Both the position numbers and the translations under genes were made by a program. Below are positions 1 to 9,691 of a stretch of DNA of 64,000 nt, piece after piece. Under the pieces are notes generated by a model. The model searched no databases. It worked only from the letters and a program-made list of their open reading frames with translations, and had not been told where the DNA came from. The stretch's first letter is position 1. Every line of letters begins with the position of its first letter. The stretch comes from CAZOLI01 sp964580675. GTDB taxonomy: Bacteria; Planctomycetota; MHYJ01; CAYXQY01. The stretch is taken from assembly GCA_964580675.1 (NCBI GenBank), contig CAZOLI010000008.1:37772-101771 (forward strand), in the 5' to 3' direction.

Positions 1-151
1 CAATACAATTCCCGGCATGACCTCCCACAGCCTGCTGCCCAAAGCGGCCCGGGAAGCCGGTATCTCCTTTCCGGAACTCTGCGATCGTATTGCGGCCTCC
101 GCCCTGTGCCGACAGGAATCGGAACCTGCCGCCTCCAGGAAACCATCCTGA
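1..151 (+). CDS. ddl: D-alanine--D-alanine ligase, C-terminal end (partial)
   Basis: The window opens inside an ORF read in frame 2 that runs to TGA at 149-151. Its last 49 residues begin NTIPGMTSHSLLPKAA, the conserved C-terminal motif of ATP-grasp D-Ala-D-Ala ligases: the Asn of the metal-binding end followed by the PGMT...S.FPKAA signature. The family joins two D-alanines for peptidoglycan precursor synthesis in the cytoplasm. Only the tail is visible, so catalytic residues upstream cannot be checked. The last dozen residues (rich in Glu, Ser and Ala) extend past the usual end of the family. The identification rests on one conserved motif but that motif is distinctive. Confidence 0.85.
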   Translation, partial: NTIPGMTSHSLLPKAAREAGISFPELCDRIAASALCRQESEPAASRKPS

Positions 152-301
152 GCCACCGGCTCCAGTTGATTGGCCCTCGAGTTTGTGTCATAATTGTTGG
201 TGATTGAAAAGCTTCACCCCAGTCGCCGGTTCCTGACCGGATTACCGGTCGAAGCTGAAACACGGTCAGCCAGCCCGAAGAAAATTAATTTCGAGACCAA
301 G

Positions 302-586
302 ATGAGTACCGAAACAATCGTTGCCTGCGTGTTTATCCTGATTAGCCTTCTCACGTACTTCTTCGCGGGTTACTTTTCCATTCCCAAAGCCATTCGGAAA
401 CCCCTGAACGAAGAAACCATGTACATCTGGATTCACATGGTGAGTTTCCTGGTGGTCATTGGCCTGGCCGCCTACCTAATACAGAAAGGCAAAATTCCGA
501 CGATTGTGGCCACGCTAATCATCGTGGGCCTGGGCATCGTCATTGTCCCCCTGACCGCCCAGAAAACCTGGATGCAAACCCAATAA
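302..586 (+). CDS. Small membrane protein, unknown function
   Basis: This 94-residue protein starts at ATG 302. A longer reading from 194 would add 36 residues of uncharacteristic polar sequence, so the shorter start is preferred although no strong ribosome binding site is seen. Three hydrophobic segments are visible: near residues 4-24, 41-59 and 66-84 of the short form. The short polar loop between the first two carries IPKAIRKPLNEE. I do not recognise the family. It lies 150 bp after ddl and about 290 bp before a secreted propeller gene, on the same strand, so it may be transcribed with ddl. Confidence 0.55.
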   Translation: MSTETIVACVFILISLLTYFFAGYFSIPKAIRKPLNEETMYIWIHMVSFLVVIGLAAYLIQKGKIPTIVATLIIVGLGIVIVPLTAQKTWMQTQ

Positions 587-790
587 TAATCCCCGAGGAA
601 CGGCCATACAGATATCATATACCCGACCTGATGTAAGGAAACGGTATACCGTTCCACCAGAGCATCCCGAACGCCCGATCACCTGCAGCAAACTCCTGTT
701 GAATCTCCCCGCTCACATCCACGGCGAACTTTTCGCCTCCGGGAACCTCCTTTTCGAAAACCCTTCCACATTGCAATTCCTCGTAAATTC

Positions 791-819
791 TTTCTTCCCC
801 CGGTTTCGGGTGGTATAAT
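791..819 (+). promoter_or_regulatory. Candidate sigma-70-type promoter before the PQQ-like gene
   Basis: A perfect TATAAT lies at 814-819, 54 bp before the ATG at 873. The hexamer 17 bp upstream (TTTCTT) is a poor -35. The rest of 587-872 shows no convincing gene. Confidence 0.35.
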
Positions 820-872
820 ACCCTGATGGTCATCATGGTCAAAATTGAATTTCCAATCCGGGGAACCCAGAC

Positions 873-2570
873 ATGAAAAAACAATCCGTCCTCATCATAC
901 TCCTGACTATCGTAATGACCGCCGCTTCCCCCTCCGCATTACCCCAGGAGAAGGAAAACAGCGAAAAACAGGAGGAGGAAAACACACTCACACAGATCTG
1001 GAAGAGCGACTTCAGTGACATAACCTATCCATTTGGCGCCGGGCAGAACACCCTCCTGATGCTGACGGGACTCGATGACGACGAAACAAAATTAACGGCC
1101 GCCAACCTGAAGAGCGGTAATAAAAAATGGTCCCTGGACGTAAATTTGTACAGTGATGAATCCGATCAAATCTGTATTCCAGTGGTCTGGCAGGACCGGG
1201 CTGTGTACGGCACAAAGAGTGGAACGCTAAAATCGGTCCGGCTGGACAATGGAAATACCATCTGGTCAACGGAAATAAATGGGAAAATGCCGGTTTCTCC
1301 TGCCATTTCAAATGGTTTGGTGTTTACGGGCATACCGGAGGAAAAACTGTCCTGTCATCGAATTGAGAACGGAAAAACGGTCTGGTCACGAGAAAAGAAC
1401 ATCCCGGACCTGAACAGAATCTCGGCTACGCCGACCTCCCTTTTTCTGGTTGGCGAATCACGCATTTCACGATGCAACCCGAATAACGGGCGAAGAATTT
1501 GGACGAAAGATGAAAGAGTTAGAGGTTTTGGCCTCACCTCCTCCGATCACCCGATCGTTCTTACCAAGGAAGAGAAGGTAAAAAAACTCCGTTCCGGAAA
1601 CGGAAAAACATTCTGGACGGAGGAATCCGGTGAACCCGACAAACTCTCCTCAAAATTTTCTGGCTTTCCCAGCCTTCTGGTAGGGCAAAAACATGTATAT
1701 ATTGCCGGAAAAAATCAGATAACGGCTCGGTCTATCCAAACCGGGGAGAAACTCTGGAACCACAAGAAAGAAGATGTGGACCACAGTTACATGATTACTG
1801 CCGGGAAATATTTGATCTGGAATCATTACCACATAAAGGGAAGCACATCGCCAACCGCGAGCATTCTCGACGCCACCACGGGAAAGGTGATCAGGAACAT
1901 GAAACCTTCGGGAACGTTCTTCGCCTATCCAATTTCACACCGGGGAAAACTTGTTCTGAGCGGATTCAGAGGCCCCATCACTGCCTACGGCGTGAAACCG
2001 GGATTCCACACGGGATGGAACAACTGGGGGGGAAACGCCGGCCACACCGGCAATCCCATCCAGCGGGGCCAGAAAGATGACGGGCACGGGGACCGGATTC
2101 GAAACGTTCTGAAGAAGGGAAATCTGAAGAAGACGCGAAAACTGATCGATGAACGGCTGGATCCCCGAAGAAGCATATACAAACTATACGATAGAGGGTT
2201 GCGAACAATAAAACACGTGCGCAACGGCAATCTGGATACGGCCCTGCGGATCTGGAACAGGCTTTCCGGACCGGGCCATGTGTACACCGAACACCTGGAA
2301 ATAATATTCGTCATCCTATCCGACAAGACGTCGTTGGCCACGTTTCTTCAAAAACAGGTGAACAACCTGGATCATGAAAAATACGACACCAGGAAAAAAT
2401 CATATGAACGGCTCCAGCTATCCGGTCCGCTTGCCCTTTCTTATCTCCAGCCCCCGAACATTCCAGACAGTCCCGAAGCAACCCTTCGGGCAATAAATTT
2501 AAAAAGAAAGATTACGCGGAGATGGCCTGAACTTCCGCGAACGGAATTGGAGAAATCAAAGAACAAATAA
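873..2570 (+). CDS. Exported PQQ-like beta-propeller protein with C-terminal helical domain
   Basis: This 565-residue protein has a signal peptide (KK then a hydrophobic stretch to about residue 25, cleavage near SALPQ). Its middle, about residues 40-390, carries repeated blades ending in [NT]G...W motifs: GNKKWSLDV, GNTIWSTEI, GKTVWSREK, GRRIWTKDE and GEKLWNHKK. This is the PQQ-like repeat pattern of quinoprotein and BamB-type propellers. A Trp/Gly-rich closing segment (GWNNWGGNAGHTGNP) is followed by about 170 residues of predicted helix with no family I recognise. The next gene (2906-4525) has the same architecture and a related tail, so the pair is a local duplication. There are no catalytic residues to point to; a scaffolding or sensing role in the periplasm is inferred only. 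Confidence 0.8.
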   Translation: MKKQSVLIILLTIVMTAASPSALPQEKENSEKQEEENTLTQIWKSDFSDITYPFGAGQNTLLMLTGLDDDETKLTAANLKSGNKKWSLDVNLYSDESDQICIPVVWQDRAVYGTKSGTLKSVRLDNGNTIWSTEINGKMPVSPAISNGLVFTGIPEEKLSCHRIENGKTVWSREKNIPDLNRISATPTSLFLVGESRISRCNPNNGRRIWTKDERVRGFGLTSSDHPIVLTKEEKVKKLRSGNGKTFWTEESGEPDKLSSKFSGFPSLLVGQKHVYIAGKNQITARSIQTGEKLWNHKKEDVDHSYMITAGKYLIWNHYHIKGSTSPTASILDATTGKVIRNMKPSGTFFAYPISHRGKLVLSGFRGPITAYGVKPGFHTGWNNWGGNAGHTGNPIQRGQKDDGHGDRIRNVLKKGNLKKTRKLIDERLDPRRSIYKLYDRGLRTIKHVRNGNLDTALRIWNRLSGPGHVYTEHLEIIFVILSDKTSLATFLQKQVNNLDHEKYDTRKKSYERLQLSGPLALSYLQPPNIPDSPEATLRAINLKRKITRRWPELPRTELEKSKNK

Positions 2571-2803
2571 TTCGACGTAACGCACAGGGAACCGGTACAG
2601 CTATGGCTCCGTCTTCGCTTTCAATAGTATCAACCCACAGTCCGGAAGGAACGTCATCCCGGAAAGGGAAAACCCGGTCATCAAAACACCCGGAAGACGT
2701 TGCCACTCCCCAGTCCATTGACCGGAGCGGATTCCGCCATTGTCCAACATACTCATCGACCCGGTTAATAAACGAAACATCAAAACGTCTCTACGCTCGT
2801 TTC

Positions 2804-2833
2804 TTTCACTCTCACACCTATCCGACTTATAAT
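2804..2833 (+). promoter_or_regulatory. Candidate promoter for the second PQQ-like gene
   Basis: TTTCAC at 2804-2809 and a perfect TATAAT at 2828-2833 are separated by 18 bp, 72 bp before the ATG at 2906. Its position inside the 335-bp gap supports an independent transcript and the downstream start codon for that gene. Nothing else is seen in 2571-2905. Confidence 0.5.
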
Positions 2834-2905
2834 AAACGGAGTACGGAACATCAAAATGGTCACTGGAGTCCCACCTGTGTTATCCGTGTAGGGAACACCC
2901 TCCCC

Positions 2906-4525
2906 ATGCATCAGATTCGAGTCCGTATTGTCGTCCTTCTGCTGTTCCTGATCGTGCTGGTTGGCCAAACATCCATTCAGGCTCAGGGAAATGATGGCGG
3001 CAATTCCGAAAACAATCCGGGAAGCAAAATCTGGGAACGCCCGAGAGGGGACAAGTTTACGTCCCCGGTGGTAGCGGAGGATCATCTGTTCATCGGAAAC
3101 CTGAAACAGGTGGTTTCTCTGAAAACGAGCTCGGGAAAAGAAAATTGGTCGCAACGGACCAGTGCAGAGCTGGAAGCTGCTCCGTCATTCGCGGGCGAAA
3201 TGGTGTTTGCGGCCAATATAAAAGGGGACGTTTTCGCCCTGGCAAGCGACACCGGTGAGATACGCTGGGATTACAACGGTCGCACCTCCACGGCCCCTCC
3301 GGCCATTTCCGACGGACGCGTATTTGTGGCCACGCGGTCCGGCCTTTTGGCCCTGGACGTGAAATCCGGGGAAAAATTATGGATTGCCAAAAGCTCCCAG
3401 TCCTTTTCGGATCCGACCGCCTGTCAGGGCAGGGTTTACGCCGGGACCGACGTGGGAACGTTATATGCTATTAACGCGAAAACCGGAACCCCCATCTGGT
3501 CCTTTGAAACAAGTGACGAAATTACCTCCGCCCCGGCCGTGGACGGAAACCGGGTCTACTTTGAGAGCAACGACAAAACCGTGTATGCCCTGAACAAAAA
3601 CAGCGGTGACAAAAACTGGACGTTTCAAACCGGTGCCAGCTTCCTCACGGCACCGGCCGTGTCTCGAAATCGGCTGTTTTTCGGGACCAGTGAAAAAAAG
3701 TTGTACGCCCTCGATGCCGATTCGGGAAATAAACACTGGGAATTTCAAACCGGCGGGGTTATTCATTCCTCACCGGCTGTCCTACACAACCGTGTGTACG
3801 TTCGGAGCGACGATGGAAACTTCCACGCAATCGACACAAAAAGTGGAAACGAAATCTGGAATTACTCCACCGGTGCAAAATCCAAACAAACTTCCTCACC
3901 GGCGGTGTCCGGTGGTCAGGTGTATTTCGTGGAAAGTGAAGCACGGATCCTGTACGCCCTTGCATCAAACGACAACGCGACATGTGCTGCCTGGCCGATG
4001 TTCGGCCAGAATCCGCTCAACACAAACGCTCCCCCGGCTCTTACAGAGAAAGGCCGGGACGCTATGGAATCGGTTCGGACCTCTCTGAATAAGAACAAAC
4101 TCCAGAAGGCACGGGCAAAATTACAGGAACTGTCACCGGATGTCTTTGTCCTTCAAGGATTTGCCGGATCCCTTCTTGAGATCGCTGAGCAATTCAAAAG
4201 CGGCAACCCGGGAAAAGCACTTCAGACCTGGAACAGAACATCGCACGATATTCAAATGTATCACCCCGACCAGACCGTTCGCCTGATCCGGGCTCTTCAT
4301 AACAATCCCGGTCTGAGGGAATACCTGGCGGAACAGAACAAGACCATCATCAACGAATCAGCCACGGATCGCAATAAAGCGCTTCGCCGGCTTGACCGGG
4401 CTGGTCTTATGGCCCTCCCGGTACTGAGGGAACTCCGGGACGCCGGCAGAAACATCGTGAAAAATAAGGTCCGCAAACAGATTCAGGAACTAAAAAACCA
4501 CTGGCCCCAATTCTTTGCCAACTAA
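2906..4525 (+). CDS. Exported PQQ-like beta-propeller protein, paralogue of the preceding gene
   Basis: The ATG at 2906 gives 539 residues beginning with a clean signal peptide (MHQIRVRIVVLLLFLIVLVG, cleavage near IQAQG). An in-frame extension back to 2603 adds about 100 polar residues before the signal and would hide it, so it is rejected. At least seven blades are visible, with motifs SGEKLWIAK, TGTPIWSFET, SGDKNWTFQT, SGNKHWEFQT and SGNEIWNYST, each preceded by VYAL/LYALD. This is the classical PQQ-like repeat of BamB and alcohol dehydrogenase propellers. After the AAWPMFGQNPLNTN closing motif comes a helical tail of about 160 residues like that of the upstream gene, ending in basic and aromatic residues (HWPQFF). 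No quinone-ligand residues can be assigned. Confidence 0.82.
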   Translation: MHQIRVRIVVLLLFLIVLVGQTSIQAQGNDGGNSENNPGSKIWERPRGDKFTSPVVAEDHLFIGNLKQVVSLKTSSGKENWSQRTSAELEAAPSFAGEMVFAANIKGDVFALASDTGEIRWDYNGRTSTAPPAISDGRVFVATRSGLLALDVKSGEKLWIAKSSQSFSDPTACQGRVYAGTDVGTLYAINAKTGTPIWSFETSDEITSAPAVDGNRVYFESNDKTVYALNKNSGDKNWTFQTGASFLTAPAVSRNRLFFGTSEKKLYALDADSGNKHWEFQTGGVIHSSPAVLHNRVYVRSDDGNFHAIDTKSGNEIWNYSTGAKSKQTSSPAVSGGQVYFVESEARILYALASNDNATCAAWPMFGQNPLNTNAPPALTEKGRDAMESVRTSLNKNKLQKARAKLQELSPDVFVLQGFAGSLLEIAEQFKSGNPGKALQTWNRTSHDIQMYHPDQTVRLIRALHNNPGLREYLAEQNKTIINESATDRNKALRRLDRAGLMALPVLRELRDAGRNIVKNKVRKQIQELKNHWPQFFAN

Positions 4526-4635
4526 TTTGACCCGAAGCTTCTCCACTCCCCTGCTTCCAATTTTTCCGGAATCCAGAACACGTATTGGAAAGTAGAGCTT
4601 GACCGTATAGTGAAGCCCCCTTCAACGGAGTAAAA

Positions 4636-6135
4636 TTAGTCCTTCCAGTAAGAGGGGAGCAACACGATGAGAAGGGACATTACCTCCAGCCGGCCCGCTA
4701 TCATCATAAAGGACATGACCAATTTTGACGGCCACGGATAGAACTGGAAATTTTCCATCGGCCCGACGTTTCCAAAACCCGGTCCAATGTTTCCCAGGGT
4801 AACGGCAACGGTCGTAACGACCTCGGCGGGTTCAAGGGAAATTCCCGTTAAATGCAGATCCACAGTAATGACCAGAACCCCGGTGGCGAACAATGTAATG
4901 TAGGAAAGAACGAAGGCGAGGGCCCCGTTGACAATTTCCGGTTTAATGACCCGTTTTCCCAGGTACAGAGACCTGACGGCGGAGGGGTGAATGCGCTGAA
5001 ACACTTCCCGGTGGATCACCTTCACGACGATCAGCCATCGAAACACCTTAATTCCACCGGAAGTACTCCCCACGCATCCGCTGATAAACATGAGCAACAG
5101 CAAAATCACGAGAATGTCACCGGACCACGCCGCGAAGTCCGTGCTGGCGTAACCGGTGGTGGTCAAAATCGTGGTCACCTGAAAAAATCCATGGCGAACG
5201 TGTTCCTCCACGGTGGCGTGGGAGTCCCGGAAAAAAAGCATAAGACTCACCAGAATGCCGCCCACCAGAAACAGGAGGATGTACGTAACAAACTCCGTGT
5301 TCCGGAACAGCGAACGGGGGTTCTTGAACAGAGCCTGCCATAGAAGAACAAAACTCATTGCCGCCACAAGCATGAATGGAATCAGAGCCCACTGAACCCA
5401 TGGTGAAAAAGCTGCCACGCTGCGGGCCTGTGGTGAGAAGCCCCCCGACGGCAGCGTGGTAAACGCATGTGATATCGATTGAAAAAGGGTCATTTTCGGG
5501 GCCAGACCGACCAGGTGAAGACCGTACAACAATGCAAAAAGCAGGGCCGTGGCTGTCAGGTAGAGCAACCAGAGCCGTCGGGCCGTCTCCGCCATATGAG
5601 GGGTTAAACGATCCATTCGTGGTCCCGGCACCTCGTTATCCAGAAACTGTGATCCCCCGACCGATAGACGAGGAAGAACCGCTACCGCCAGGACCAGAAT
5701 GCCCATTCCACCCAACCACTGAGTTAATTGGCGCCAGAGCATAAGGGCATGCGGGTATTTCTCGAGGGAAATATTCCTGATCACCGTCGATCCGGTACAG
5801 GAAAAACCGCTTACGCTTTCAAACAGCGCGTTCACGGGGGAGGCGAGGGAACCGGTTCCGGTGAGAACGTAAGGAACCGCCCCCAGAATGGCCACGGTGA
5901 CCCAGGTTAGCACAACAAGAAGAAACCCATCGGCGACTTCAAGTTCCTCCTCCCGCAGATAATAACTCAGACCAAGACCCAGAACCGCGGAAATGCCCAT
6001 GGGAACAAGGTAAGGAACAATTGAGTTCCCGTAGAGCAACGCCACCGCCAGGGGGACCAAATAGAGAAGACTGAATGACGCCAGTACGGTTCCCAGAAGA
6101 CCCGCTACGGTTCGAAGCCGCCGCAGTACAATCAT
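4636..6135 (-). CDS. trkH: Trk potassium uptake system membrane subunit TrkH
   Basis: This 499-residue integral membrane protein matches the TrkH/KtrB superfamily of K+ channels derived from four M1-P-M2 units. Visible pore-region motifs include SVSGFSCTGSTVI, HAFTTLPSGGFSP, TTTGYAS and GNIGPGFG, the four P-loops with their selectivity glycines. The conserved WRQLTQWLGGMGILVLAVAVLP lies after the first pore. The length is normal for the family. Its start overlaps the trkA stop by 4 bp (ATGA), so trkA-trkH is one operon with translational coupling. With TrkA it mediates K+ uptake across the inner membrane, consistent with a salt-adapted cell. Confidence 0.95.
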   Translation of the reverse strand: MIVLRRLRTVAGLLGTVLASFSLLYLVPLAVALLYGNSIVPYLVPMGISAVLGLGLSYYLREEELEVADGFLLVVLTWVTVAILGAVPYVLTGTGSLASPVNALFESVSGFSCTGSTVIRNISLEKYPHALMLWRQLTQWLGGMGILVLAVAVLPRLSVGGSQFLDNEVPGPRMDRLTPHMAETARRLWLLYLTATALLFALLYGLHLVGLAPKMTLFQSISHAFTTLPSGGFSPQARSVAAFSPWVQWALIPFMLVAAMSFVLLWQALFKNPRSLFRNTEFVTYILLFLVGGILVSLMLFFRDSHATVEEHVRHGFFQVTTILTTTGYASTDFAAWSGDILVILLLLMFISGCVGSTSGGIKVFRWLIVVKVIHREVFQRIHPSAVRSLYLGKRVIKPEIVNGALAFVLSYITLFATGVLVITVDLHLTGISLEPAEVVTTVAVTLGNIGPGFGNVGPMENFQFYPWPSKLVMSFMMIAGRLEVMSLLIVLLPSYWKD

Positions 6136-7466
6136 AGCTTATCAAGTACGTCACCAACCACTTCGGAACTCATGAAGATCACCAGGTGATCCCCCGGCTT
6201 CAAAACGGTGTCTCCGACCGGTATGTGAACGCGTCCCTTTCTGGAGAAGGCCCCGATGATCATGTCCTTTGGAAAATTCTGCATGCCCTCTTCAACAGTT
6301 TTGTTCACCAGGAGACTGTCTTCCTCGAGTTCCACCTCCACGACTTCTCCCTGATGGTTCTCCACGATCGATACTTTTTCGACCGATTGCTTCCTTGTGT
6401 AGCGAAGAAGTTGTTCAACAACCAAATTCCGTGGATTAAACGTTATCTCAACACCCTGATTTTCAAACAAAGACTGGTACTTTGCCTCATGCACCACCGA
6501 AAGAACCCGGCCGGCCCCCAGTTCCTTGGCAAGTAGAGTACTCAGCAGGTTTCGTTCATCCGGCCGAAGTGCCGAGATCACCAGCTGGGCCCGCTGGATT
6601 CCTTCACTCTTGAGAAATTCCGGGGCCGTGGCATCATCGTTGAGCACCAGGGTATCCGTCAGTTTGGTTGCAAGAAAATGTGCCCGATCCGAATCCAGTT
6701 CGATAAGTTTCGGGGACACCTCCTGTTCTTCCAGGAGACGGGCCGTCTGCATGGCTATTTCTCCTCCCCCGAAGATAAAAACACGATCCAGGGATTCAGA
6801 ATCACCGGCGAGGGTCCGACCGAATTCGGAGACTGCTCTGCTTCGACCAATGACGAGGAGACGGCTTCCACCATGGATAACGGTATCTCCTCGGACCACT
6901 TCCATCTCGTCGTCCGTCTGGACGGCGGCGTAGCGAATCCCCTCGTATTTATCGGATTCCCGGGCCGTTTGACCGGCGATTTCACAATCCTCGGGAACGG
7001 AATACGCCGCCATTTCAATCTGATCCCGGCTAAAAAAGTCGATGTCGTGAGCCAGTTTTCGGTAGGCAACCTGGACGATCGCCTGGGCCGTCTGGTAATC
7101 ACTTCCAACCATCTGATCAAGGTTGAACGACTTGGGTGAGCTTCTCCATGATTGGAGATAACTCGTCCGTGCCACGCGGGCAATGGTAAAAATGTCTTCG
7201 TTGATTCCCGTGGCAACGCCGCAGGCAAGGATATTGGTCTGATCGTCGTTCGTACAGGTGATCATCATGTCCGCCGACTCCGTTCCCGCCTCCACCAGGA
7301 CGTCGAACTGCCCTCCATCTCCCTCAATCGTCATCACATCCGTTTTGTTCCGTAATCGGTCGAGACGGTCCGGATCGAGATCGATAACAGTGATTTCATG
7401 ATCGCCGGATAGTCCCCGGGCCACGGAACGCCCGACCTGACCGGCACCAAGAACAATAATTTTCAT
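6132..7466 (-). CDS. trkA: Trk potassium transporter regulatory subunit TrkA
   Basis: This 444-residue cytoplasmic protein has two RCK units in tandem. The first has an N-terminal Rossmann motif (VLGAGQVGRSVARGL), an acidic strand end (TVIDLD) and a C-terminal TrkA-C part near residues 140-220. The second repeats this from about residue 230 (FIFGGGEIAMQTARLL, KLIELD), with its TrkA-C near 370-444. It binds nucleotides and gates TrkH. The gene is first in a two-gene operon and overlaps trkH. The upstream region carries a short tandem repeat (AAATGGTAAATG, near 7498-7521) but no clear promoter. Length and domain order are normal. Confidence 0.95.
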   Translation of the reverse strand: MKIIVLGAGQVGRSVARGLSGDHEITVIDLDPDRLDRLRNKTDVMTIEGDGGQFDVLVEAGTESADMMITCTNDDQTNILACGVATGINEDIFTIARVARTSYLQSWRSSPKSFNLDQMVGSDYQTAQAIVQVAYRKLAHDIDFFSRDQIEMAAYSVPEDCEIAGQTARESDKYEGIRYAAVQTDDEMEVVRGDTVIHGGSRLLVIGRSRAVSEFGRTLAGDSESLDRVFIFGGGEIAMQTARLLEEQEVSPKLIELDSDRAHFLATKLTDTLVLNDDATAPEFLKSEGIQRAQLVISALRPDERNLLSTLLAKELGAGRVLSVVHEAKYQSLFENQGVEITFNPRNLVVEQLLRYTRKQSVEKVSIVENHQGEVVEVELEEDSLLVNKTVEEGMQNFPKDMIIGAFSRKGRVHIPVGDTVLKPGDHLVIFMSSEVVGDVLDKL

Positions 7467-8134
7467 CGAAAATGGATGTCAATCAAGAAACGTACGAAAT
7501 GGTAAATGAAAATGGTAAATGAAAGTAGTATGCCGTCTGTTTTTCTCTTCTTATAGCATTTTCAACAAAGGAGATGCAAACCGTGATCATCAGTGGAATG
7601 TTCACCCTATATATTTCGGCGTTTCCATCTATCCTGCTTCCTTTATTCCCGTTCCCAATTCCCCCGGTGATGACCTATTTGATCGTATCTCGTGAGAAAA
7701 CCACATGAATGATAGACGGGTTAGATTCCCGAAATATTCAAACGCAGAATTAGAGGGACCTGGAAACAGAATCTGCCCGGGGCAAACACCGTTTTCCGGG
7801 GTAATAAACACGATGCCGATCCTGCATCGACAATCAAGGTCGGAACCCTGATGGATGAAATTGCCATCTTCTTCGGTCCGGCCGAGTGCAGCACATTTCC
7901 ACCCGGAATGATGCAATTCAAGATGGTGCTCGCTACAAATCGGCCAGCATCACTGGTGGGAACATAAATAAAGAACCAATCTATTAAAACAGGATAACAT
8001 TCTTGAACAGATCGATGAAAGCTTTTTTCCTCATAACCTCCTTCATGATCGTGATCAAACCGTGGTGGATATGGGGAGGAAATAACAACCAAAAAATGAT
8101 TCGGCGGAACCGGAAGAACCGGAAAGGAGAGGGA
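7467..8134. other. Intergenic region without a convincing gene
   Basis: Short open frames exist on both strands but have no recognisable motifs, poor starts and codon usage unlike the neighbours. The only structure seen is the short AAATGGTAAATG duplication near 7498-7521 upstream of trkA. Confidence 0.5.
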
Positions 8135-8530
8135 TCAGGGAGCGTAGGTTTCCGGTGGGTCCTCGTAAAGTTCGAGAAATTGTTCAATTTTCCGGTCCAC
8201 AAAGGACAGGGGCTCCACCTCGTCCTTTTCGTCCACCACAAACTGAATTCGGTCGTTGTGGTCTTCAACCGTTCGGTAATTTACCTCCATGTGACACTCG
8301 AGGCGGTACGTATCCGTATCGTGACGATAGCGATACACAAACATCAACATGCCATCGTTCGGATGTTCGTCACTCTCCTCAAAGCGTAGAATGTTCACCA
8401 GAGCAGAGCCGCGGTACGCAATATCGTTGCAGTTTGGAAATTGCTCCTTGAGTTCCAGAAGCCGGTCCCGCACGTCGTCGTTCAGGGACACGAGGCGGGA
8501 AACCCGGTTCTGCGTGTCGTTTTCACGCAT
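8135..8530 (-). CDS. Acidic cytoplasmic protein of unknown function
   Basis: This 131-residue protein starts at ATG 8530, chosen because GGAG lies about 7 bp upstream; a TTG seven codons earlier is the alternative. It is rich in Asp and Glu, has no membrane segment or signal, and mixes alpha and beta propensity (GMLMFVYRYRHDTDTYRLECHMEVNYR looks like paired strands). Composition and codon use match the rest of the window, supporting a real gene. I do not recognise a family. It is transcribed alone, with gaps of several hundred bases on each side. Confidence 0.6.
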   Translation of the reverse strand: MRENDTQNRVSRLVSLNDDVRDRLLELKEQFPNCNDIAYRGSALVNILRFEESDEHPNDGMLMFVYRYRHDTDTYRLECHMEVNYRTVEDHNDRIQFVVDEKDEVEPLSFVDRKIEQFLELYEDPPETYAP

Positions 8531-8872
8531 CGCACCATCTCCAGTTTTCAATACATAACAGAAAAAGGCCCCCGGGCACGATTGGTTGGTTCGTATTTGT
8601 TAATCGGTAAGAAATACGGATGCCTGAAATCTCAAATTATTGGAACGAACAACAAATATTGTCCCTCGTCATGTTCTCGACCCTCAACGGTCCGGGGGAA
8701 TCGCCGGTGTTCCGGAATAAACCGTTCCGGGGAGGGGGGCCTTTACCCAAAAACAAATACATCGTAACATGTTCTCCGGCCCCGTTTTCTCGAGGAACCA
8801 GACGGGAAACGACGTATTGGCACCGTTCGAAACAACCCGTAAAGCTCATCCGTTCAGATACACCAAATCCGT
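8531..8872. other. Intergenic region, nothing recognised
   Basis: Between the orphan acidic gene and the metallo-hydrolase there is no supported gene. Open frames on both strands are short and without motifs. Confidence 0.45.
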
Positions 8873-9550
8873 ATGCACTTACAGCAAATTCCCATACAGC
8901 CCGAAACAACGCGGAATTTTAGTTACGTGCTCACCTGTCCGGACACGGCGGCAGGAGCACTGGTGGATCCCGCTTTTGGCCTCCAGAAAATAGCGGATCG
9001 GATCGAAGAAACGGAAACCCGTGTAGAATACATTCTGAACACCCACGGACACCACGATCACGTCCACGGAAACGAATATTTTAAGGAACGCACCGGTGCC
9101 CGAATCGCCAATCATCCGGCCGACGGAACAAAACGTGACGTGGACCTTCAGGATGGTGCCCGGCTGCAGGTGGGGAATCTTCGAATTGAGGTCCTGCACA
9201 CCCCCGGCCACTCGCCGGGAAGCTGCTGTCTTCACGTAAACAACGAGGTGCTTCTGACCGGTGATACACTGTTCGTCGGCAAGGTCGGCGGCACGAGCGA
9301 TCGCGGTGAAGACGCACGGAACCAGTACGAATCCCTGCACAACCGCATCATGAAATTGAACCCCGATACAAAGGTATACCCGGGTCACGATTACGGACCA
9401 AAGCCCCACTCCACCCTCTCCTGGGAATCACGGCACAATCCATTTCTGCTCCAGGACACGTTTGATGACTTCTGTGAACTGAAGGAAAACTGGGAACAGG
9501 AAAAACCGAAGTGGGAAGCAAAATGGGAGGAGGTTTTGTCAACGTCATGA
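8873..9550 (+). CDS. Metallo-beta-lactamase-fold hydrolase (glyoxalase II / persulfide dioxygenase-like)
   Basis: This 225-residue cytoplasmic protein has the full metal-binding signature of the glyoxalase II branch: THGHHDHVHGN (HxHxDH) near residue 58, HTPGHSPGSC with the third His, LLTGDTLF with the bridging Asp, and a late PGHDYG His. This set is shared by hydroxyacylglutathione hydrolases, ETHE1-type persulfide dioxygenases and rhodanese-linked relatives. No rhodanese domain is fused. The C-terminus (about residues 190-225) is a charged helical tail rich in Trp, Glu and Lys. Substrate cannot be decided from sequence alone. It is monocistronic, with no co-oriented neighbour within 1 kb. 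Confidence 0.82.
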   Translation: MHLQQIPIQPETTRNFSYVLTCPDTAAGALVDPAFGLQKIADRIEETETRVEYILNTHGHHDHVHGNEYFKERTGARIANHPADGTKRDVDLQDGARLQVGNLRIEVLHTPGHSPGSCCLHVNNEVLLTGDTLFVGKVGGTSDRGEDARNQYESLHNRIMKLNPDTKVYPGHDYGPKPHSTLSWESRHNPFLLQDTFDDFCELKENWEQEKPKWEAKWEEVLSTS

Positions 9551-9655
9551 TCTTGATCTTTTCGCTCTGACGTTGTTCAAACGGTCTCTCCCTGCTTCCA
9601 TGGTCCGCCGTCGTCGTCGATGCACCGTCTATGGCGAATTCATGCCCAATTCGAC

Positions 9656-9691
9656 AATAAAAAAGAGCCCGGGAGGACGTGCCCGGGCTCT
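9656..9691 (-). terminator. Rho-independent terminator on the minus strand
   Basis: A 10-bp perfect GC-rich stem (AGAGCCCGGG / CCCGGGCTCT) with an 8-nt loop is followed on the minus strand by TTTTTTATT. On the plus strand no T-run follows, so it does not serve the metallo-hydrolase upstream. It points to a minus-strand transcript arriving from 9.7-10.3 kb, where no convincing gene is annotated. Confidence 0.75.
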
